Shown in pieces: positions 23,910-38,379 of a stretch of DNA of 64,000 nucleotides (position 1 is its first letter; each line of letters starts with the position of its first letter). Source of the stretch: Tetmemena sp. SeJ-2015 (Eukaryota > Ciliophora > Spirotrichea > Sporadotrichida > Oxytrichidae); contig JAJKFJ010022523.1 in assembly GCA_027382625.1 (NCBI GenBank), positions 1 through 64,000 on the forward strand, written 5' to 3'. The translations under genes and the position numbers were made by a program. The notes beneath the pieces are model-generated. The model did no database searches, was not told where the DNA came from, and was given only the letters and a program-made list of their open reading frames with translations.

Positions 23910-26525
23910 AATATTAAATGATTATAGATTGATTATTCTTGATTATTTAAATTTATTTAATAAACTTTTTTATAAAAGCCCATTGATTCTGTCTCTAGAG
24001 ATACATATTTAACGTCAAGGCAGTTATCAAATGAATGTATGTAACTAAACTTTAAAATATTTAACTTTTTGGGTAGGCCCTTCTCTGCCTTTCTTTTTGC
24101 ATGAAGATTATTTAATCTCTTTTTTAAGGCTCTATTTTTTCCTGAAATTAGATTTATAGTAACTGTTTGGTTGTTTGGTTTATATTATTTAATTTAGTTT
24201 TATTTATGTAAAAGATTTTAAATATGTCATAAACTTATGCAATTAGACTAACTAATAAAAACAAACTGATTAAGAAAATAAGGTTTCTCTTGGCAAAGTT
24301 TTAATTTTCCTTGAAGGGATCTAGAGAATTCAAGACTTTTATATTAGTTAAGTGATTTTAAGTATAAATTATTAACCTAATATGTCGTCTGGTTATTGAT
24401 GCACTGAATTTCATTAAAATATTTTTTAATCCCTTTTAATCTATTTTTTATTTTATATAATTTTCTTATAACGTCCCCCTAGTATTTCAAAATAAAGATT
24501 CTGACCTGAAGTTAGTCTATAATAAAACAAAACTATATTTTCTAGCTTATTCATGATTAGATAGTGTTTTATTTTTAAATATTAATCAGTGGATGATTAG
24601 GAAAGGACTTCTCCATCCAATTTTCCCAAATAATAAAATTACTTATTTATTTTTTTTAGTTACTTGATTGAGACCTTAAACTTGTTTTAAATCCATTATA
24701 CTGACATTTTGTTACAGAATGTGAGGTGTTGATAACTTTGAGTTTATTTTAATTATTATTTTTGCACTGCTAAGAATGTCAAAATGAGCAAGTCCTATTT
24801 ATAAATGGCATTTCTTGTGAATGATGCAAACCATTTCAAAGTACAAATCAATATCGCTTAAAATCAATTTAAAGTAAAACATTTTAAAGTTAAAGTCAAA
24901 ATCATAGTCAGCAAAAAATCCCAATTTAAAACAAATTTCGAAATTTATTAAAATTAAAAAGTGTCTCTAAATTAGTAATTAAAATAAATTTCAAATAAGT
25001 TACATTAAATTGGCATCGTAAATCTATTTTATTTTATAATAATTAAATTGTCTAAATTTAATTAATATTTATTAAGTGTTTTCTGTATATTTTCAAATCA
25101 TCAAATATAAATTACTATTGCTAAATCTGATTTAAAAGGATTAATAAATCATCTATTAAAAAAGTTAAAGCAATAATAAGAAGCCAGAGTAACATCAAGT
25201 GCAAGTAAGTTCAAAATATAATTAATCTCTTGTAATTTTAAATCTCTGAGACCCATTGAGAATCGCAAATTAAATAAAAACAAATTATTGTATCCTTAGT
25301 TGTTCAGATTTAGTTTTTTCCTTCATCAGAAACTTTTTTTATTTTTAGAGAGCTAAATTTTTATATTTTTGACCTTTGATCATCTTTGAATTATAAATAA
25401 ACTAAGATATAGACTCTCTCTGGACATAAATCTGTGACCCCGATTAATCACACCAAAAAAAGCATTAAAAGCAGATCAGATAGTACAAGGAGAGGATCCT
25501 ATTTTATTATAGTTAATTTTATGGATGTTTTAAAACACTAGTTTTATTACAATACAATCTTAAATTAAATAATTGAGATGCAAATAAATAGATAAATAAT
25601 ATCTTAGACATAATTCATATTGCAAGATATTAACAATCAAAATATATAATACACTCAAAATGGAAGTCTAATAACTATCGAAGATTAATCAAAAGACATC
25701 AACATAACCATCCAAAATGTTAATCTTCTCTTTTAATTTATTTCAGGGCTTTTCAAACTGCTAAGATTCATAACCGAGTTTCACAACCACACACACTTTA
25801 TTATTGTGATAAATTTTACAGATGATTGGAATATATGAAAATGAAGTAAAAAAAATTGATTGCCATAAAATATGTAAAGTAAAATTAAATATTAGGAATA
25901 TAAAATTTATAATCATTTTTCAAAACCAGCACTTATCATAATGATTAAGAAAATGAATTACCATCCTATGTAACATTAAAATATGAAAATGTAGCTTTAT
26001 ACGTTTCTGATAATAGATTGTTAAAATTTCTTATGATCTTGTTCTGCAACCCTTAATGTTTTATTAGCGAAGAGATAATTATGTAAATATCCCTCAAATT
26101 TAAACTTTATATACCACAGATTTTAATTATATTAAATTAATTATTATTTAATTATACTTTTTAGTAAAATCCTCAATTACGATTTGATCTTCTTTTAATA
26201 AATGGATACTATTTAGTCCGAATTTATTTATTTTACGGAAACTCTCTTTAATTTAAACTATTTTTATATAGAATTGTTAAAGTTAATACTTCTGGGCTGA
26301 TATCATTACCTTTATGATTCGCAAATCAACTGTACATTACCATAATTTCTTCAACCTTTTCTGGCCTAAAATTGAACTGTCTTGGGGCTGGTCTAATTAT
26401 TAGGGAAAATAAAATGTGCTTTCATTATTTAAGAATAAATAGGTTTTGAGAATAATGTACCAAGCTAGACCTTTAAGTCTCATATCACAATTATTAATAC
26501 TCAGTTTAATGATGTCTCAATATTA
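23910..26525. other. AT-rich DNA with no recognised gene
   Basis: No convincing coding, RNA or repeat structure seen. This may be a long spacer or large IES. Confidence 0.5.
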
Positions 26526-26529
26526 ACTT

Positions 26530-28954
26530 AATTATTAAATATTATTTAGTCACAGTCGCAGGCGATTCAATTATCGATTTAGGCTCAAACCCACACTACC
26601 AGTTAACTATTCAATAAAGCAGCTTCACTCTCATACAAAGCAGACTTTTGCTCGTCAATAATATAGCTGCTAGTTTGTCAAATATGAATCAGATTATCTT
26701 GAGACAGAATACTTTCAATTATATCCTCTAAAGTTATTTTATAGTTAACTAAAAATAAAAGGTTTTATGATTTATCAAAATTAAATGATAGCCATCTCTT
26801 TCATTGATAGATGTTACTCAGAACGATTTGCAAATGGTGATTGATGGAAACTCTTTCAGTTGTGGGGACGCTAGCTCTTAAACTGTTATTACACTAAGAA
26901 ATCAACTCTCAGGAAACTATTCAACATTAACTAGAGCTTCTTTGATCAGTTTGAAGGAAGTTTAAAATGTAGGTTCAACTCTTAACGCATTTTAAAACTG
27001 CTACTATGGAATGAATGGCACTTTTTATGCTCTATTTAAATGTGAAATTTTTTTTCTAAGCAAAGTAAACTTCACTGATGATTCATCTATATATTTAAAC
27101 GCTACTGGCTATTAGGGAGCAGCATTTTACGTTTCTAGCTCAGCCTTGAATTTCAATAATATGACAGCTAATTCACTTTTAGGCTTCTTTGGAACTGTCC
27201 TATATTTGGTTGATTCTGAAAAGACAACTGTAATCATGGAAGATGCTCAAATAAACTCAATTGAGACAATAGAGAGTGGAGGGGTGATCTATGCTATTAC
27301 ATAAAATTGAAGTTATGCTATTATTTACCTTTATACCAAATTAATATTATAATTCACTGATAATTAGAATACTTACAACAATCAAGCTAATGGTCATTAC
27401 ATTGAATTGAGAGGAGTAATTTCCTTATCCCATTTCTTTGCAAAGATGGGTGGATTCGCATATCTTAATTCTAGCTATGGGAAGAAAATAATAATTGAAG
27501 ATTATGTTCAACGGTTTCATCAGAGCAATCAATCTATAGTCTAACTTCACTTCAAACTTTCTTCACTACCAGAGTGGATAAAGATAAAACTTTCATTTTC
27601 ACTTGAATAAAGATTACTCATATTTGAAATATTTATTGTTCACTAAATTGAGTATTTGTTGATTAAAAAATATCTATAAGATTTAGTACTCCAAAATTGC
27701 TTCTTTTAGTCTACAATATGCAAGTACGATGGCTGTGTCTTATACTCTGATACAATAAGAATATAAAAAAGATTTACCCACCAGCAGTATAACTTTACTA
27801 AAATTTAACTTTGAAGAACCTGACTATTTTTGGTTACCACAAAAATTTCACTGCGAGAATAGTCATGCCCAATTTCACCAAGGATATGACAAGCTTTGAT
27901 ATTGCAGCCTATTCTTTAACTATTTCCATCTCAGCAGGATTATAGAATTTACCTTACATCGGTGCATCTTTCCATTTGAGGAACAAGCCTTTGTTTTTTT
28001 ATAGTAATTTTATCTTATTTTGGTGACCTCCGAAAATAATTTGTTTGCCTAAAATCAGATCTTCAATAATTTTTATAAAACTTTAATTTGATAAAAAGAG
28101 ATCGGATACAACTCATCAGTTTTCCATCTGTATTAGGTTGGAGCTTTCGTGGACAAAAATTCCACGTTCACCTTTAACTAGTATTTTTATTAGGCAGTGT
28201 TTGGTGCATCCCTCTACGCGTATTCAACGCCATCCTAATATAAATGCTTAATTTGATGTTTATTTTTATCAATGGTATTCAATCAAAGTACTTTCATGAA
28301 TAATTACGCTATAAATGGTGGCGGCATTTAATTTAACTAAAATTTTGAATTATGAGTATACTATCTGGAAATATTTTCTTTTACAAACTGAATGTTACTA
28401 ACTGCACTGTGAGGGACAGAGCAGGCTTTCTTTATACCCTTGGATCAGACTTCTTTACCTACACTTCCCAGCTTGAGAGAAGACTCTATTTGGTCTAGGA
28501 CGAGAATATAGAGTAATTAGAAGATAGATTGAATCTTGAGGGAAAAGACAATTAAGACTATTAGATTTAAGGTCACCATTAAAAAAGGCAACTTTAAACT
28601 AGAACTAGCGCTATCATAGCATTTTTACAAGGAGCTAATATTTACAATGTGTCTGCGTAGACTGGTGGAGGAGGTTTTATCTATATTCAAAAATATATAA
28701 TGGTCTTTTTAATAAAAGTGCTATTAAATGTTTGCAATAACTTGGATACCCTAATGAGAATTCATCTAAATGGATCTATTATTCGACATTTAAAAATAGG
28801 TGTTATAAAACATCAATTTTAATATATTGAAATACCTCTAACCTGACATGGACTACGACACAACCAGGAGGGTTTATCTTTACTTAATTTAGCAAGGACA
28901 TAGTAATTTTGAATAGCAATTTCTACCAAACCTTTACATATTTCAAATCTTTTG
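26530..28954 (+). CDS. Beta-helix repeat protein segments (probable front part of gene 2)
   Basis: Coding stretches with Gln TAA/TAG: VTVAGDSIIDLGSNPHYQLT (about 26555), LLVNNIAASLSNMNQIILRQ, MVIDGNSFSCGDASSQTVIT (about 26840), LNATGYQGAAFYVSSSALNF (about 27110), IELRGVISLSHFFAKMGGFA (about 27400), FMNNYAINGGGIQFNQNFEL (about 28290) and VTNCTVRDRAGFLYTLGSDF (about 28400), ending near FYQTFTYFKSFGIV. The pattern of short Asn/Ser-rich strands with GG turns matches the beta-helix part of genes 1 and 2. AT-rich pieces between them are probably IESs. The last stretch is broken by an insertion at 28955. Confidence 0.6.
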
Positions 28955-29577
28955 GAATTGTTAAATTAGAAAGTTAATATCTAGGACCCTTGACGTGGCA
29001 CCAAAGTAGGCTTAACTGATGTAGGGAGATTAGCCGGCCACTACTAAATGCCCCTGATATCTTGAGTTTATCTCCTAGAGTCGAAATGGTTTAGTAATCT
29101 GCGGTAAGTAGAGTGTATCTAATAAATGGGTGAGTGGATTGTGGGGAATTCCAAAACGTACGATAACTATACTACATCCAAAGCCAAAGCTCATTGATCT
29201 TTAATTAGTGACATCTTTTTGAAGGAATCGTGGTACCCTAAACAGGAGTAAAGTAAAGTAAAATTTAGGGAATATAAACAATAATCAATTTAAAAACCAG
29301 CAATTATTACAGTACTAGTTAGTAAATCGTACTATTATCCTTTGTCTAAAAAGGAGTAATCTTTGCGTAGGAATCCACATGCGAATCTGTCACACTGTTA
29401 AAAAAGCATGTTGAAGGTATTGCTAGCAAGCGCTGCTTGTGAAGGTAGCATGTGAATCTTTGCCACTCATCATTAATGATTAGTTACTATCATGGCTGAC
29501 ACGAGTTTAGTGGTGTGATTACACATGTTAAAATCGCTTTTATTTATAGCCTTTCTTTTTACTCCTTAAATCCTAAA
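28955..29577. mobile_element. Inserted GC-richer element with 11-bp flanking repeat
   Basis: The sequence between two copies of CAAATCTTTTG (28944-28954 and 29578-29588) is GC-richer than its surroundings and interrupts beta-helix coding. Its head, TTAAATTAGAAAGTTAA at 28961-28977, recurs at 37176 and 48061. Inside, GCATGTGAATCTTTGCCACT partly repeats CACATGCGAATCTGTCACAC. No ORF is evident. A retroposon-like insertion is likely but unproven. Confidence 0.5.
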
Positions 29578-30119
29578 CAAATCTTTTGCAGGAAATTTTC
29601 TCTTCGCTAATAGATTATTTAATTTGAAATAGATTATAATCGAATCCAATATATTTTAATAAAAATATTTTTGATCCTCTATTTGATATAATTATTTGTA
29701 AATATTCTTCATAAATTAAAAATAAATTTAAAATATTAAGTTGTTATCTAAATGTGTCTCATTAAGAGGAACAAAACTTTAGTATCTTTTGCGAATTAAA
29801 TTTATTTTAAAAATCATACTCTGGTAATTGAGTTAATTACTGAAAATTATATAAAAATCTAATACAAATAAATTAAAGAAACCATTTCCACAAAAAAGTT
29901 CATTAAAAACTCTAATTCAAGTAATTAATTATGAATATCAATGAAAAATTTTATAAATTGATCTCAGATTTATTATATCTATACGCTTATATGGTTTCAG
30001 CAAGCTCTAAATTTAAGAGTTATTTTAGATTTAACAAAAAGATTAAAAATTAAGATGTCTTTTTGTTTATTTCAAAAAAGTTTTATAATATATTTATAAG
30101 CTTAAATTGAAAATAGTAC

Positions 30120-31130
30120 TGGAAATATAACGATGATAAATAACACGTTTGATAATATGATGACGGCTCCTACAGTTGCGATTAGTAATTTTAGCTTCTA
30201 AATTACTAATTCTTGGACATCCTAAACTCTATCATAATACAAATCCCTCAATATAAACTTAATTTCTACTTTCTTTTGACTATTATAAATTTGAAATTGA
30301 TATTTATATGGAGATATGTTCCGAGTGATTGGCTCAGCTATTTACTCAGAAAGAAACGTCTATAAAAATATCTACTATGCCTATAGCTCAGCTGTTTATG
30401 ATATCTCAGTTATTATGTTTATAATAGTTTTCTATTTTTCTATTTTGATTAATATTTTCATAATAATTCGTCTTTAAGGGGATGCAAAATTAATAACAAA
30501 ATAATAAAATTTTGTTTTTTAAATAAGACCCTGCTTCTTTGTATGAGATAAACTCCACCTACAGTACTATACATGCCTACAGGCAGCTCATGAATTTCAG
30601 TCTTGCAGGAGTCGTCCAGATTTACAATTGCTAATTCAAAAACATTCAATTCTCTATTTATATAAAAATTAATATTAAATTAAATAGAGAAAATAATTTT
30701 AAAGACCTTTTTTATAATTTAATGTGAAAAAGTAAAATTTTAGTTTATTTTTTTGCATCTTAAGATAAAATAAAGATAAATAAACCTTACTTTTTAAATA
30801 ATTTTGAAAACTCCTCATTTAATTAGATAAAATTATTTATACTTTTTTCTTCTTTTAAATGCTACTTTATTATCAATCAGTATTCAAAATAATTTGATTA
30901 TAGAATTTTATAATATAGCTTTTAAAATAAATTTAAGGTTAAATTGTAGTTAGCTTCTCATAGGGGCATTTAATAACAATTGATAGAGTTTACAATAACT
31001 TCACATTGAGGGATAGCAACTTCACTGATTTATATTTAAAAACTAGATTTAGGAGTTTATGGCAACGGAGGAGTTCTCTCAATGACAGATCCAGCTATTT
31101 TTTCCACGACCGTTTTCATAGCGTTTATAT
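30120..31130 (+). CDS. Further beta-helix coding segments
   Basis: Readable stretches: STGNITMINNTFDNMMTAPT (about 30115), YGDMFRVIGSAIYSERNVYK (about 30307), DPASLYEINSTYSTIHAYRQ (about 30530), GQIVVSFSQGHLITIDRVYN (about 30940) and LGVYGNGGVLSMTDPAIFST (about 31050). They share the style of the preceding segments and are separated by AT-rich DNA, probably IESs of the same locus. Confidence 0.5.
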
Positions 31131-31139
31131 GGATTAAAG

Positions 31140-34100
31140 TATTATTTTTTTATGTTTTATATAGAAATTCCAACAGATTGCAATTATTTAATAAATACTC
31201 ATTTAAAAATATAATATAAAAATATTTAAAGAGCCACAATTATTATCTATTCAATCTTATATTTCATTCTCATTTAAAGAAAAAATATTAAATTTATTGC
31301 AAATAAAAATGATATTCTTTATGTTAATTAATATTTGATAAATCATTATTTAAATTTGAAGCGTCCAAAGCAAAATTTTATTGATAGAACTTATTCAAAT
31401 AAGAGAAGAAAGTTTTAAATTAAACTATAAAAGTATATTTAAGACTGCTTTTTAAAAATAAATTTGAGATTTTTTCATTTATATTCGATGATATTGATGT
31501 TAACTGAATTTACGTAATTTTAAAATCTGTTTTGACTATCCTGAGCTTCAGTTTTTAAGAATAGCTATTTTGTGATTACAAATCTGTATTTCTAAATAAC
31601 GACAGTCTAATAGTTCGCCTAAATAATAATATTCTATATTTCAAAAACAAAAATAACAGTTTGATTTTTTATTTGCGATAATAATTTGTAGCTCTCTATT
31701 GGTGCTCTTGGTCCAATATTGAATTTCATTTAATTCTTAGCTATAATAAAGTTTATAGCAACGATTCTTGTGGAAAACATTCAACAACAAAAAAATTAAA
31801 ACCATTATAAATAGAATTTTATTCTGATTATCGTCAAGAACATAGATTGATAAATTAAAATTAGAGTCAATATATTTTAGAATTAAATTAAAAATTGTGA
31901 TTAATTATATAATAAGTGGGGAGATGCAACTTCTCCTCAGTTTAAATATCTGAAACAGCCTCATCTCTCCCTTTTGAAAGAGTGATACGCTCTCTTTTTT
32001 TTCTATTTTCAACTTTTATTGTCTATAAATCTGTGCTTCTATAAAAAAATGTTTATAATGATGAATTATTTTTCGAAAAAATAAAATTCAGAATCCTAAG
32101 GTTTAATAAATAGTTATATTGGACGCATTTCAACGATCTCTGATTGCTCAATTTTAACTTAATAGCTAATTTATCTCTCTTTGTATTAAATACTTAGCTA
32201 TAATATATTTTAATTGATTTTATTTTAGTACATTAAAAATTATAAATGGCTCAATTAAAATTATAAATTTCTTTAATTATGCTTTACTAAAAATTACGAC
32301 TCGTTCTTAAATTTTATTCATTATTTAAATATAATTTAGGAAATAAAATTTATACTGTTATTGAAGATATTAGCAAATTTAATTCAATTAGACTTGCTTC
32401 TAAATATAAATTCTTTCAACTGATTTAAATCTAACATTTTTAAAGTGGACAAATAAAACCTTTTAAATAAAGATTTTAATTGAGATGCTATTTTTATCCT
32501 ATAAAGACCTCTAAATTTAAAGTTAATAAAAATTGCATAATTTAATTTAAAAAATTAAAATTCTCAAAGACTTTTATAAATTTAATAATATCAGGGATCA
32601 ATGGGAAGTCTTTTTCACTCGACTGAGGGAGCCTATAGCTTGATACAAATTTTAATAAAATAATTCAAATTAAAGAGTATTTCAAATCTATATTTAAATT
32701 TACAGTAACCTATTAGAATTTGTTAGAGATATTATGATATCAAAATGCATTTTTGAATTTTATTTTAAATAGATTTCGGTCATAAATAATATAGCAATAC
32801 TTAAATGAGCTAAAAGTATTTAAATAAATGTAATTTAATGAAAGCATTTTATCATATTTTAAAGATGATTGATAAGAGTGCACTATTAAATTGCAAACTC
32901 TTCTTTGCGCTAAGAGAATCCATCGAATAATGAGAACAAACAATCATCACATTAGCAATAAGTAAGGTAAGGAAAAAATAAAAGTAAGCATAAGTGAAAG
33001 TACTCAGCAAACTTAGTAGTGCTAACTTTTCTTCTTTAATTGAAAAATCAATTTATAGAACGGTCCTTTAAGCATATGATCAAATATTATTTGGGATATA
33101 TTTATTTGTCCTAGATTATTTATATAAAATGTTAAATAAATAATTGATAATAAGAAATCCAACCATTATAAATTACAAGGGATATTACGCCACTTTGTTT
33201 TTTGGAAATGCAAGAGTCAAATACTAAGCTGGTTAAGTATTTTTAATAAAAATGCTATGCCTTTAAGTGGAATTAATTTTTGATTAACTATAGATCTCTT
33301 TAGAGCGAATTGGAAAAATTATTAGTTGGCAAACATTCGACTCTCTACTCGTAAAATTACTAATAAAAAAAATTAATAAATATATGTAAATTTTCTACTA
33401 GATGATTTTATTTTTTAATCCGAAAGAGTAATGACGCAAAACACCAATGGATCAATAATATATATTAAAATAATAAATGAAGATTGGCAACTTAGGGTAA
33501 TTGAAATAACATATCCAGTATCAATTTCAGCTTTTGTGATAGGTGATCTGAAATTTATATGAAAATTTGTACTGTAAAGATATCCATTGTATTGTTCTAG
33601 ATGAGATAAATTTCAACCTATAATCATTTTTATCTTCATCTTGTGAAATTATTAAGCTTATAATCAAGAAAATAATTATTTCAATTTGATACTCTCGTTG
33701 TAAAAACGATAGTTATAAAAACAAAATGATAATATTTTTGGTTATGCAAATGTAACTATTGAAAACTGGCAATTTGACTGTGGCTAGCCTGATTGGGATA
33801 ACAGACTCTATTTTTAAATTCCTTAATTTACTTTTCTTCAAATTTATGGGTAATTTAAGAATAGTATAGCGAAATTGTAATATAAATTAAAATAATTAAA
33901 TTACAAAATATTATTTTCTTTATCAATCTAAAATCTTTTATATGAAGAAAAATTAGAGAAATTAAATCTTTAAATATGAATATTTTCTCTTAAGAAAATT
34001 GAAGGATGATAATAATTTTTAATAATTTATTTGAGGAATCGGATGATGAGTGTAGGCTATTTATCTTTTAGAGTAGTACATCATTTAATTTTTATGTCCT

Positions 34101-34394
34101 AAATTGAGATTTTTAGATAATAAATTTGAAATTTAAATTGTGAATTATCCTAATCTATTTTAAATTTGTATAAACATTTTAAAAGTATCCCAATAAGCGA
34201 TCCCTTTTAATTCAGGGTTGGAGTGCTATATTATTGCTTTAGTTGTTCTTTAAATACTCTTATAAAATCTGATATGTGGGAGCTTTCACTAAATTTTTAA
34301 TAAGGGACAAATGTTTAGAAAATTGCAGCCAGCACTTTATTATTTGAACAAATCATCAATTTTAATCAAATTCTATACTATATTATAATTAAAT

Positions 34395-34425
<31 letters not shown>

Positions 34426-37170
34426 TTATAATTTTCACTTATAATTATTTTTTTATAATATGCTACCTAAACAGAGCTCATTTCGACATCGTATCATAAT
34501 ATGAGGCTCATCAATGTTTCTATTTCAAACTGCTTTATTTATTTTAAATATGTTTTTTTCATATCATATAATTCAATATCAAAGCTATATTTTTTTATTT
34601 ATAAAATTAAGTTATTATTAGAGTTGCATAACTTTTAAGGATTAAAATAAAATTTAGAAATACTAAAATATTATTTATAAAATGAGATCATTTATGCTAG
34701 TAATTTTATGGTAATGCACTAATTTATACCTAGTACGGAGCTTCATTCTACAGTATTAATTATAAAAGCAATCATTAAAATAATGAAATTGAGTGAAGCG
34801 CTTTTTAAAATAAGCATTTTTTTCTAATTCAAAATTAAACTACGGAATTAAATTTTTATATTCAGTAGGAATGTTACACTCTTCTATTATATAGTGAAAT
34901 TGTTTTATATTTATACCATAAAATATTACTTATTATAATAAGTCAGTTCATACTTGATGGGAGCTTTTGTGATTGATAATATGATTAATATAAAACGAAA
35001 TTTTTTCCTCATTATCTAAAAATAAAATTTATATTTTTTAGTTTTGCAATACTTTGGTCATCGACATTGTTATAATTAAATAGTTAAAATTTTAATTTAA
35101 AATTATTTATAATAATGTTTGAACTTTTTTAATTATTAAATTGGAATAAATTTAAAAAGGAGGCATTTTAATTCAATAAATTTCTAGTTTACTTATATTT
35201 TGCCAACTTTGAATAATTTAAAATGCATAAAATTAGATTGGAATTGCAATAGAAATTTACTCACAGAATGAACAGGATTAAAGCTGTCTATAATTTAATG
35301 CTGATAAAATGAGTTAATAAAAACTCTGATTATCTTATTGGAAACAAATTCAGCAAACAATTTAACTTAATGGTAATAAAAATTAAGGAAATTTATTAAC
35401 TAAGAAGAGACTCCCATGAAAATAAAAGGAAAAATGTCTTAATCTCATTTATATCAATTAAATTTATTCAGTCTATTTAAAATCAAAATTCTAAATTCAA
35501 TCCATAAATTAAACTTAATGTAGAATAAGCATTTTATAGTAAATCTTAAACTTTTCTTGAATGAAAATAAATCTTACTCATAATTAATTAAAGATCTTTT
35601 ATTTCAAAATATTCAATAAAAGACTCGAATAAGTATCTATATCTTTACAATTGACAAATATTGAAAATCATAATGATATATATATATATATATATTTTCA
35701 TATATTTCTTTAGTTTTCAAAATATAAGAAATTTTTTTAATTAATTTTTATTTTAATTTATTTGCATATATTAACGTTTATGCAAATTAAAAATTTAAAT
35801 ATTTAAATAATTATTAATAAGTAGATTATGAAAAATATTTTTTTAAAGATATTAATTAAGGGCCCTTAAAGGTTTGTAAATTTTTATAATGCCTTAGAAA
35901 ATAAAAACATTTATAAAATTGAATTATTCTCTAGACATTTTAAAAAGAAACAACATTTAACATATCAAAGGCATCAAATTTTAAGCATTTTAAAAATATA
36001 ATATACTTTAGCGATAAACCTCTAAAAATTTGCAAAAAATTTAAATATTAGTCCCCACATGGTGGATCAAATGTATGTAATCTAAAATATTGTAATATTT
36101 AAAAATGCTCTTGATTTTATTTAAATGAAGCAAAAAAGAAATAGCTAAAGTATATACTTTTTCAGGGATATCTAGCAACTTACTGGCAAGCAGAGAACTT
36201 AACTTTTAGGCCATAGATATGTTAACTATTCTTTTTAACATGTAAATTTTTATTTTTTTCAAGCTAAATACATGTATTTTTAATTACATAATACATTATT
36301 TACAGTGTAGGAAGGGCATCCCCCTAAAGATTTTATTAATTATAAAATAATTGAAATAGGGTAGCAGTAGGAACAACAGCTCTATTTTAATTTATGATAT
36401 ATTATTATATGCATAAAAATGACAATTTAAAGTTTTTCCTAAAAAAAAATTAATTTCAAACTCTATAAAAGATATCTCTTCCTATTTATTTTATATTTAA
36501 CCTTTTAAAATTAATTTTGTAAACCAAAAATTATTATTATTCTTAATTCCCAATATTTCTTATAATTGTATACTCTGTTTTCCCTAAGAAATGACATAAA
36601 AAACGCAACTCTAAAAGATATGGTACTTACAAATCTTATAAATTTAATACCAATATATTAATTTGCAATCAAAAGGGGAGCAATATTTTATTAAAGATAT
36701 AACAATATTTTCATAACTTTTTCCTGTGATTTTAATTTTTTAATAAATTTAACAAATAGAAAAATCATCATTAATTTTTTCCCTCTAAATTAATAAATAT
36801 ATAGGAGATTGTTTTTTAAACTGAATATTATCAATTTTATGCAAAGCCAAACTTATTTTACTCTTTAACTATTCCTCTTTTTGTTTATTAAGAATTAAAA
36901 AAAATTTATTATAATTTAGATAAACTAAACTATTAAAATTAAAATTCTTAATATTAAATCAATGATAACCTAATAATTTATTGTTTGTTTATTTATTTAT
37001 TTTTAATCTTGCAACCGATTTGAAAGGTTCAACTGAAGGAGGGGTATTTTCAAAATATTATAGATAAATTTAAATAAAAAACTTTAATTCCAATGAAAAA
37101 ATACTTATTAAAATACAATTAATAGGCTAAAATTACAGTTAAATTTAAATCACAGATTTAATATATTTTT
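31140..37170. other. Very AT-rich stretch with sparse beta-helix-like coding scraps
   Basis: Short possible coding pieces include NVTIENWQFDCGQPDWDN (about 33750) and DLKGSTEGGVFSKYY (about 37019). AT dinucleotide runs lie near 34400 and 35680. Most of the stretch shows no coding, consistent with large IESs in a long gene. Confidence 0.4.
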
Positions 37171-37175
37171 GTTAC

Positions 37176-37191
37176 TAAATTAGAAAGTTAA
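37176..37191. repeat. Third copy of the TAAATTAGAAAGTTAA head motif
   Basis: The same 16 bases mark the left ends of the insertions at 28961 and 48061. Here they lie about 150 bases upstream of the MON1-like fragment. Confidence 0.5.
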
Positions 37192-37331
37192 AAGTTAGGG
37201 CCAAAGATTTTTCACAAAAAAAACAGCTATATTATGGGCAAAGAGATTATCCAACGCCTTTGCTAATAAAAAAAATACTCAGAAGAGATCTATTTATAAA
37301 TATATCTATTGAATGATGTGTGTATTTTATT

Positions 37332-37518
37332 GCGAAATTAACTTAGATTATTATGACCATTAAGCACTAGTGAAAGCAGTTTTTGCAACTCACTTGAATG
37401 ATAAATAAAGCATGTGGTATCCAATTTGTCTTCCTAAATATCTTAAAACAGATGGATATATCTATGTACAACTCCACAATTTAGAAACTAGAAGTCAATC
37501 ACCTTATGCAGCAGAGAG
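37332..37518 (+). CDS. Fragment resembling a MON1 (SAND) vesicle-fusion protein
   Basis: The frame, with TAA read as Gln, gives CEINLDYYDHQALVKAVFAT followed by SMWYPICLPKYLKTDGYIYV and LHNLETRS, ending at TGA near 37516. MON1 proteins, which with CCZ1 activate Rab7 on late endosomes, contain a W-x-PICLPKF-x-x-x-G signature in their C-terminal half, which this matches. It differs in style from the beta-helix segments on both sides, so it may be an MDS of another gene lying within this locus, or a retro-inserted piece. Only about 60 residues are visible. Confidence 0.5.
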
Positions 37519-38379
37519 TTGAATGCAAAAATCAGAAGATATCTAATTCTTTCTAAACTCACACTTAATTTATTATAATTTTTTTTGTGGGAGCAGTCTA
37601 ACTTTGGCTTCATTGCAATAATTTTTATTTTTTTAATTTATTATATACAACTTTCCTTTATTTATTAAATAACTTTATAAATATTAATTTAACTTCAGGA
37701 TTGATTGAATTTTAATTTTCTATAATTAACCTATTTTATCTTAAAATTTACTCGTCAATATTTTCAATTGTCATACCAGGGTCGAACACTGCTTTTATTT
37801 TAATTGTGTAAAATTTGATATATAATTGAACGATTGAAATATATATCTCATAATTACTGTTCAGGCATATTTAAGTGTCAATTTTAAGTCAATCTCTATT
37901 TTAACTCAGGATGCTGGTTTTTATAATACTTCTTTATTTTTGGATTGATATCTTTCCAATAGAGGATAAATACGAAAGGGAAATTCGGAGATAATTATTT
38001 TGTAAAATGCTGATTTAAACTAATCTAAAGTAGAATCTATTTAATTTTTAAAATGAGATTAATATTTCATTTATTAAGATAAAAAATAAAACATGAAGAA
38101 AAAAATGACAAGAAATAGTAAGAGGAGAAATATGCGCATTAAATACTAGCTAGAAATTTTAATAACAGACTATTACACCTTTTTTATTTTACAATAATTA
38201 TGATTACCGCATCAAGAATAATTATATTTTACACTAATGGCAATTTTTATTATCAAGTCTAATAAAATAACCACAATCAATTTTATTTCTTAATTATGAA
38301 ATGTTTTAATTGCCTCTTCAAATTCAGGATAAATATACATGGAAAATTTGAGCATAAATTTAAAATTTATAAAAAAATT

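Noticed and set aside
34390..34430. AT-dinucleotide palindrome as an origin or hairpin
   Set aside because: Simple (AT)n in very AT-rich DNA; no other origin feature seen.
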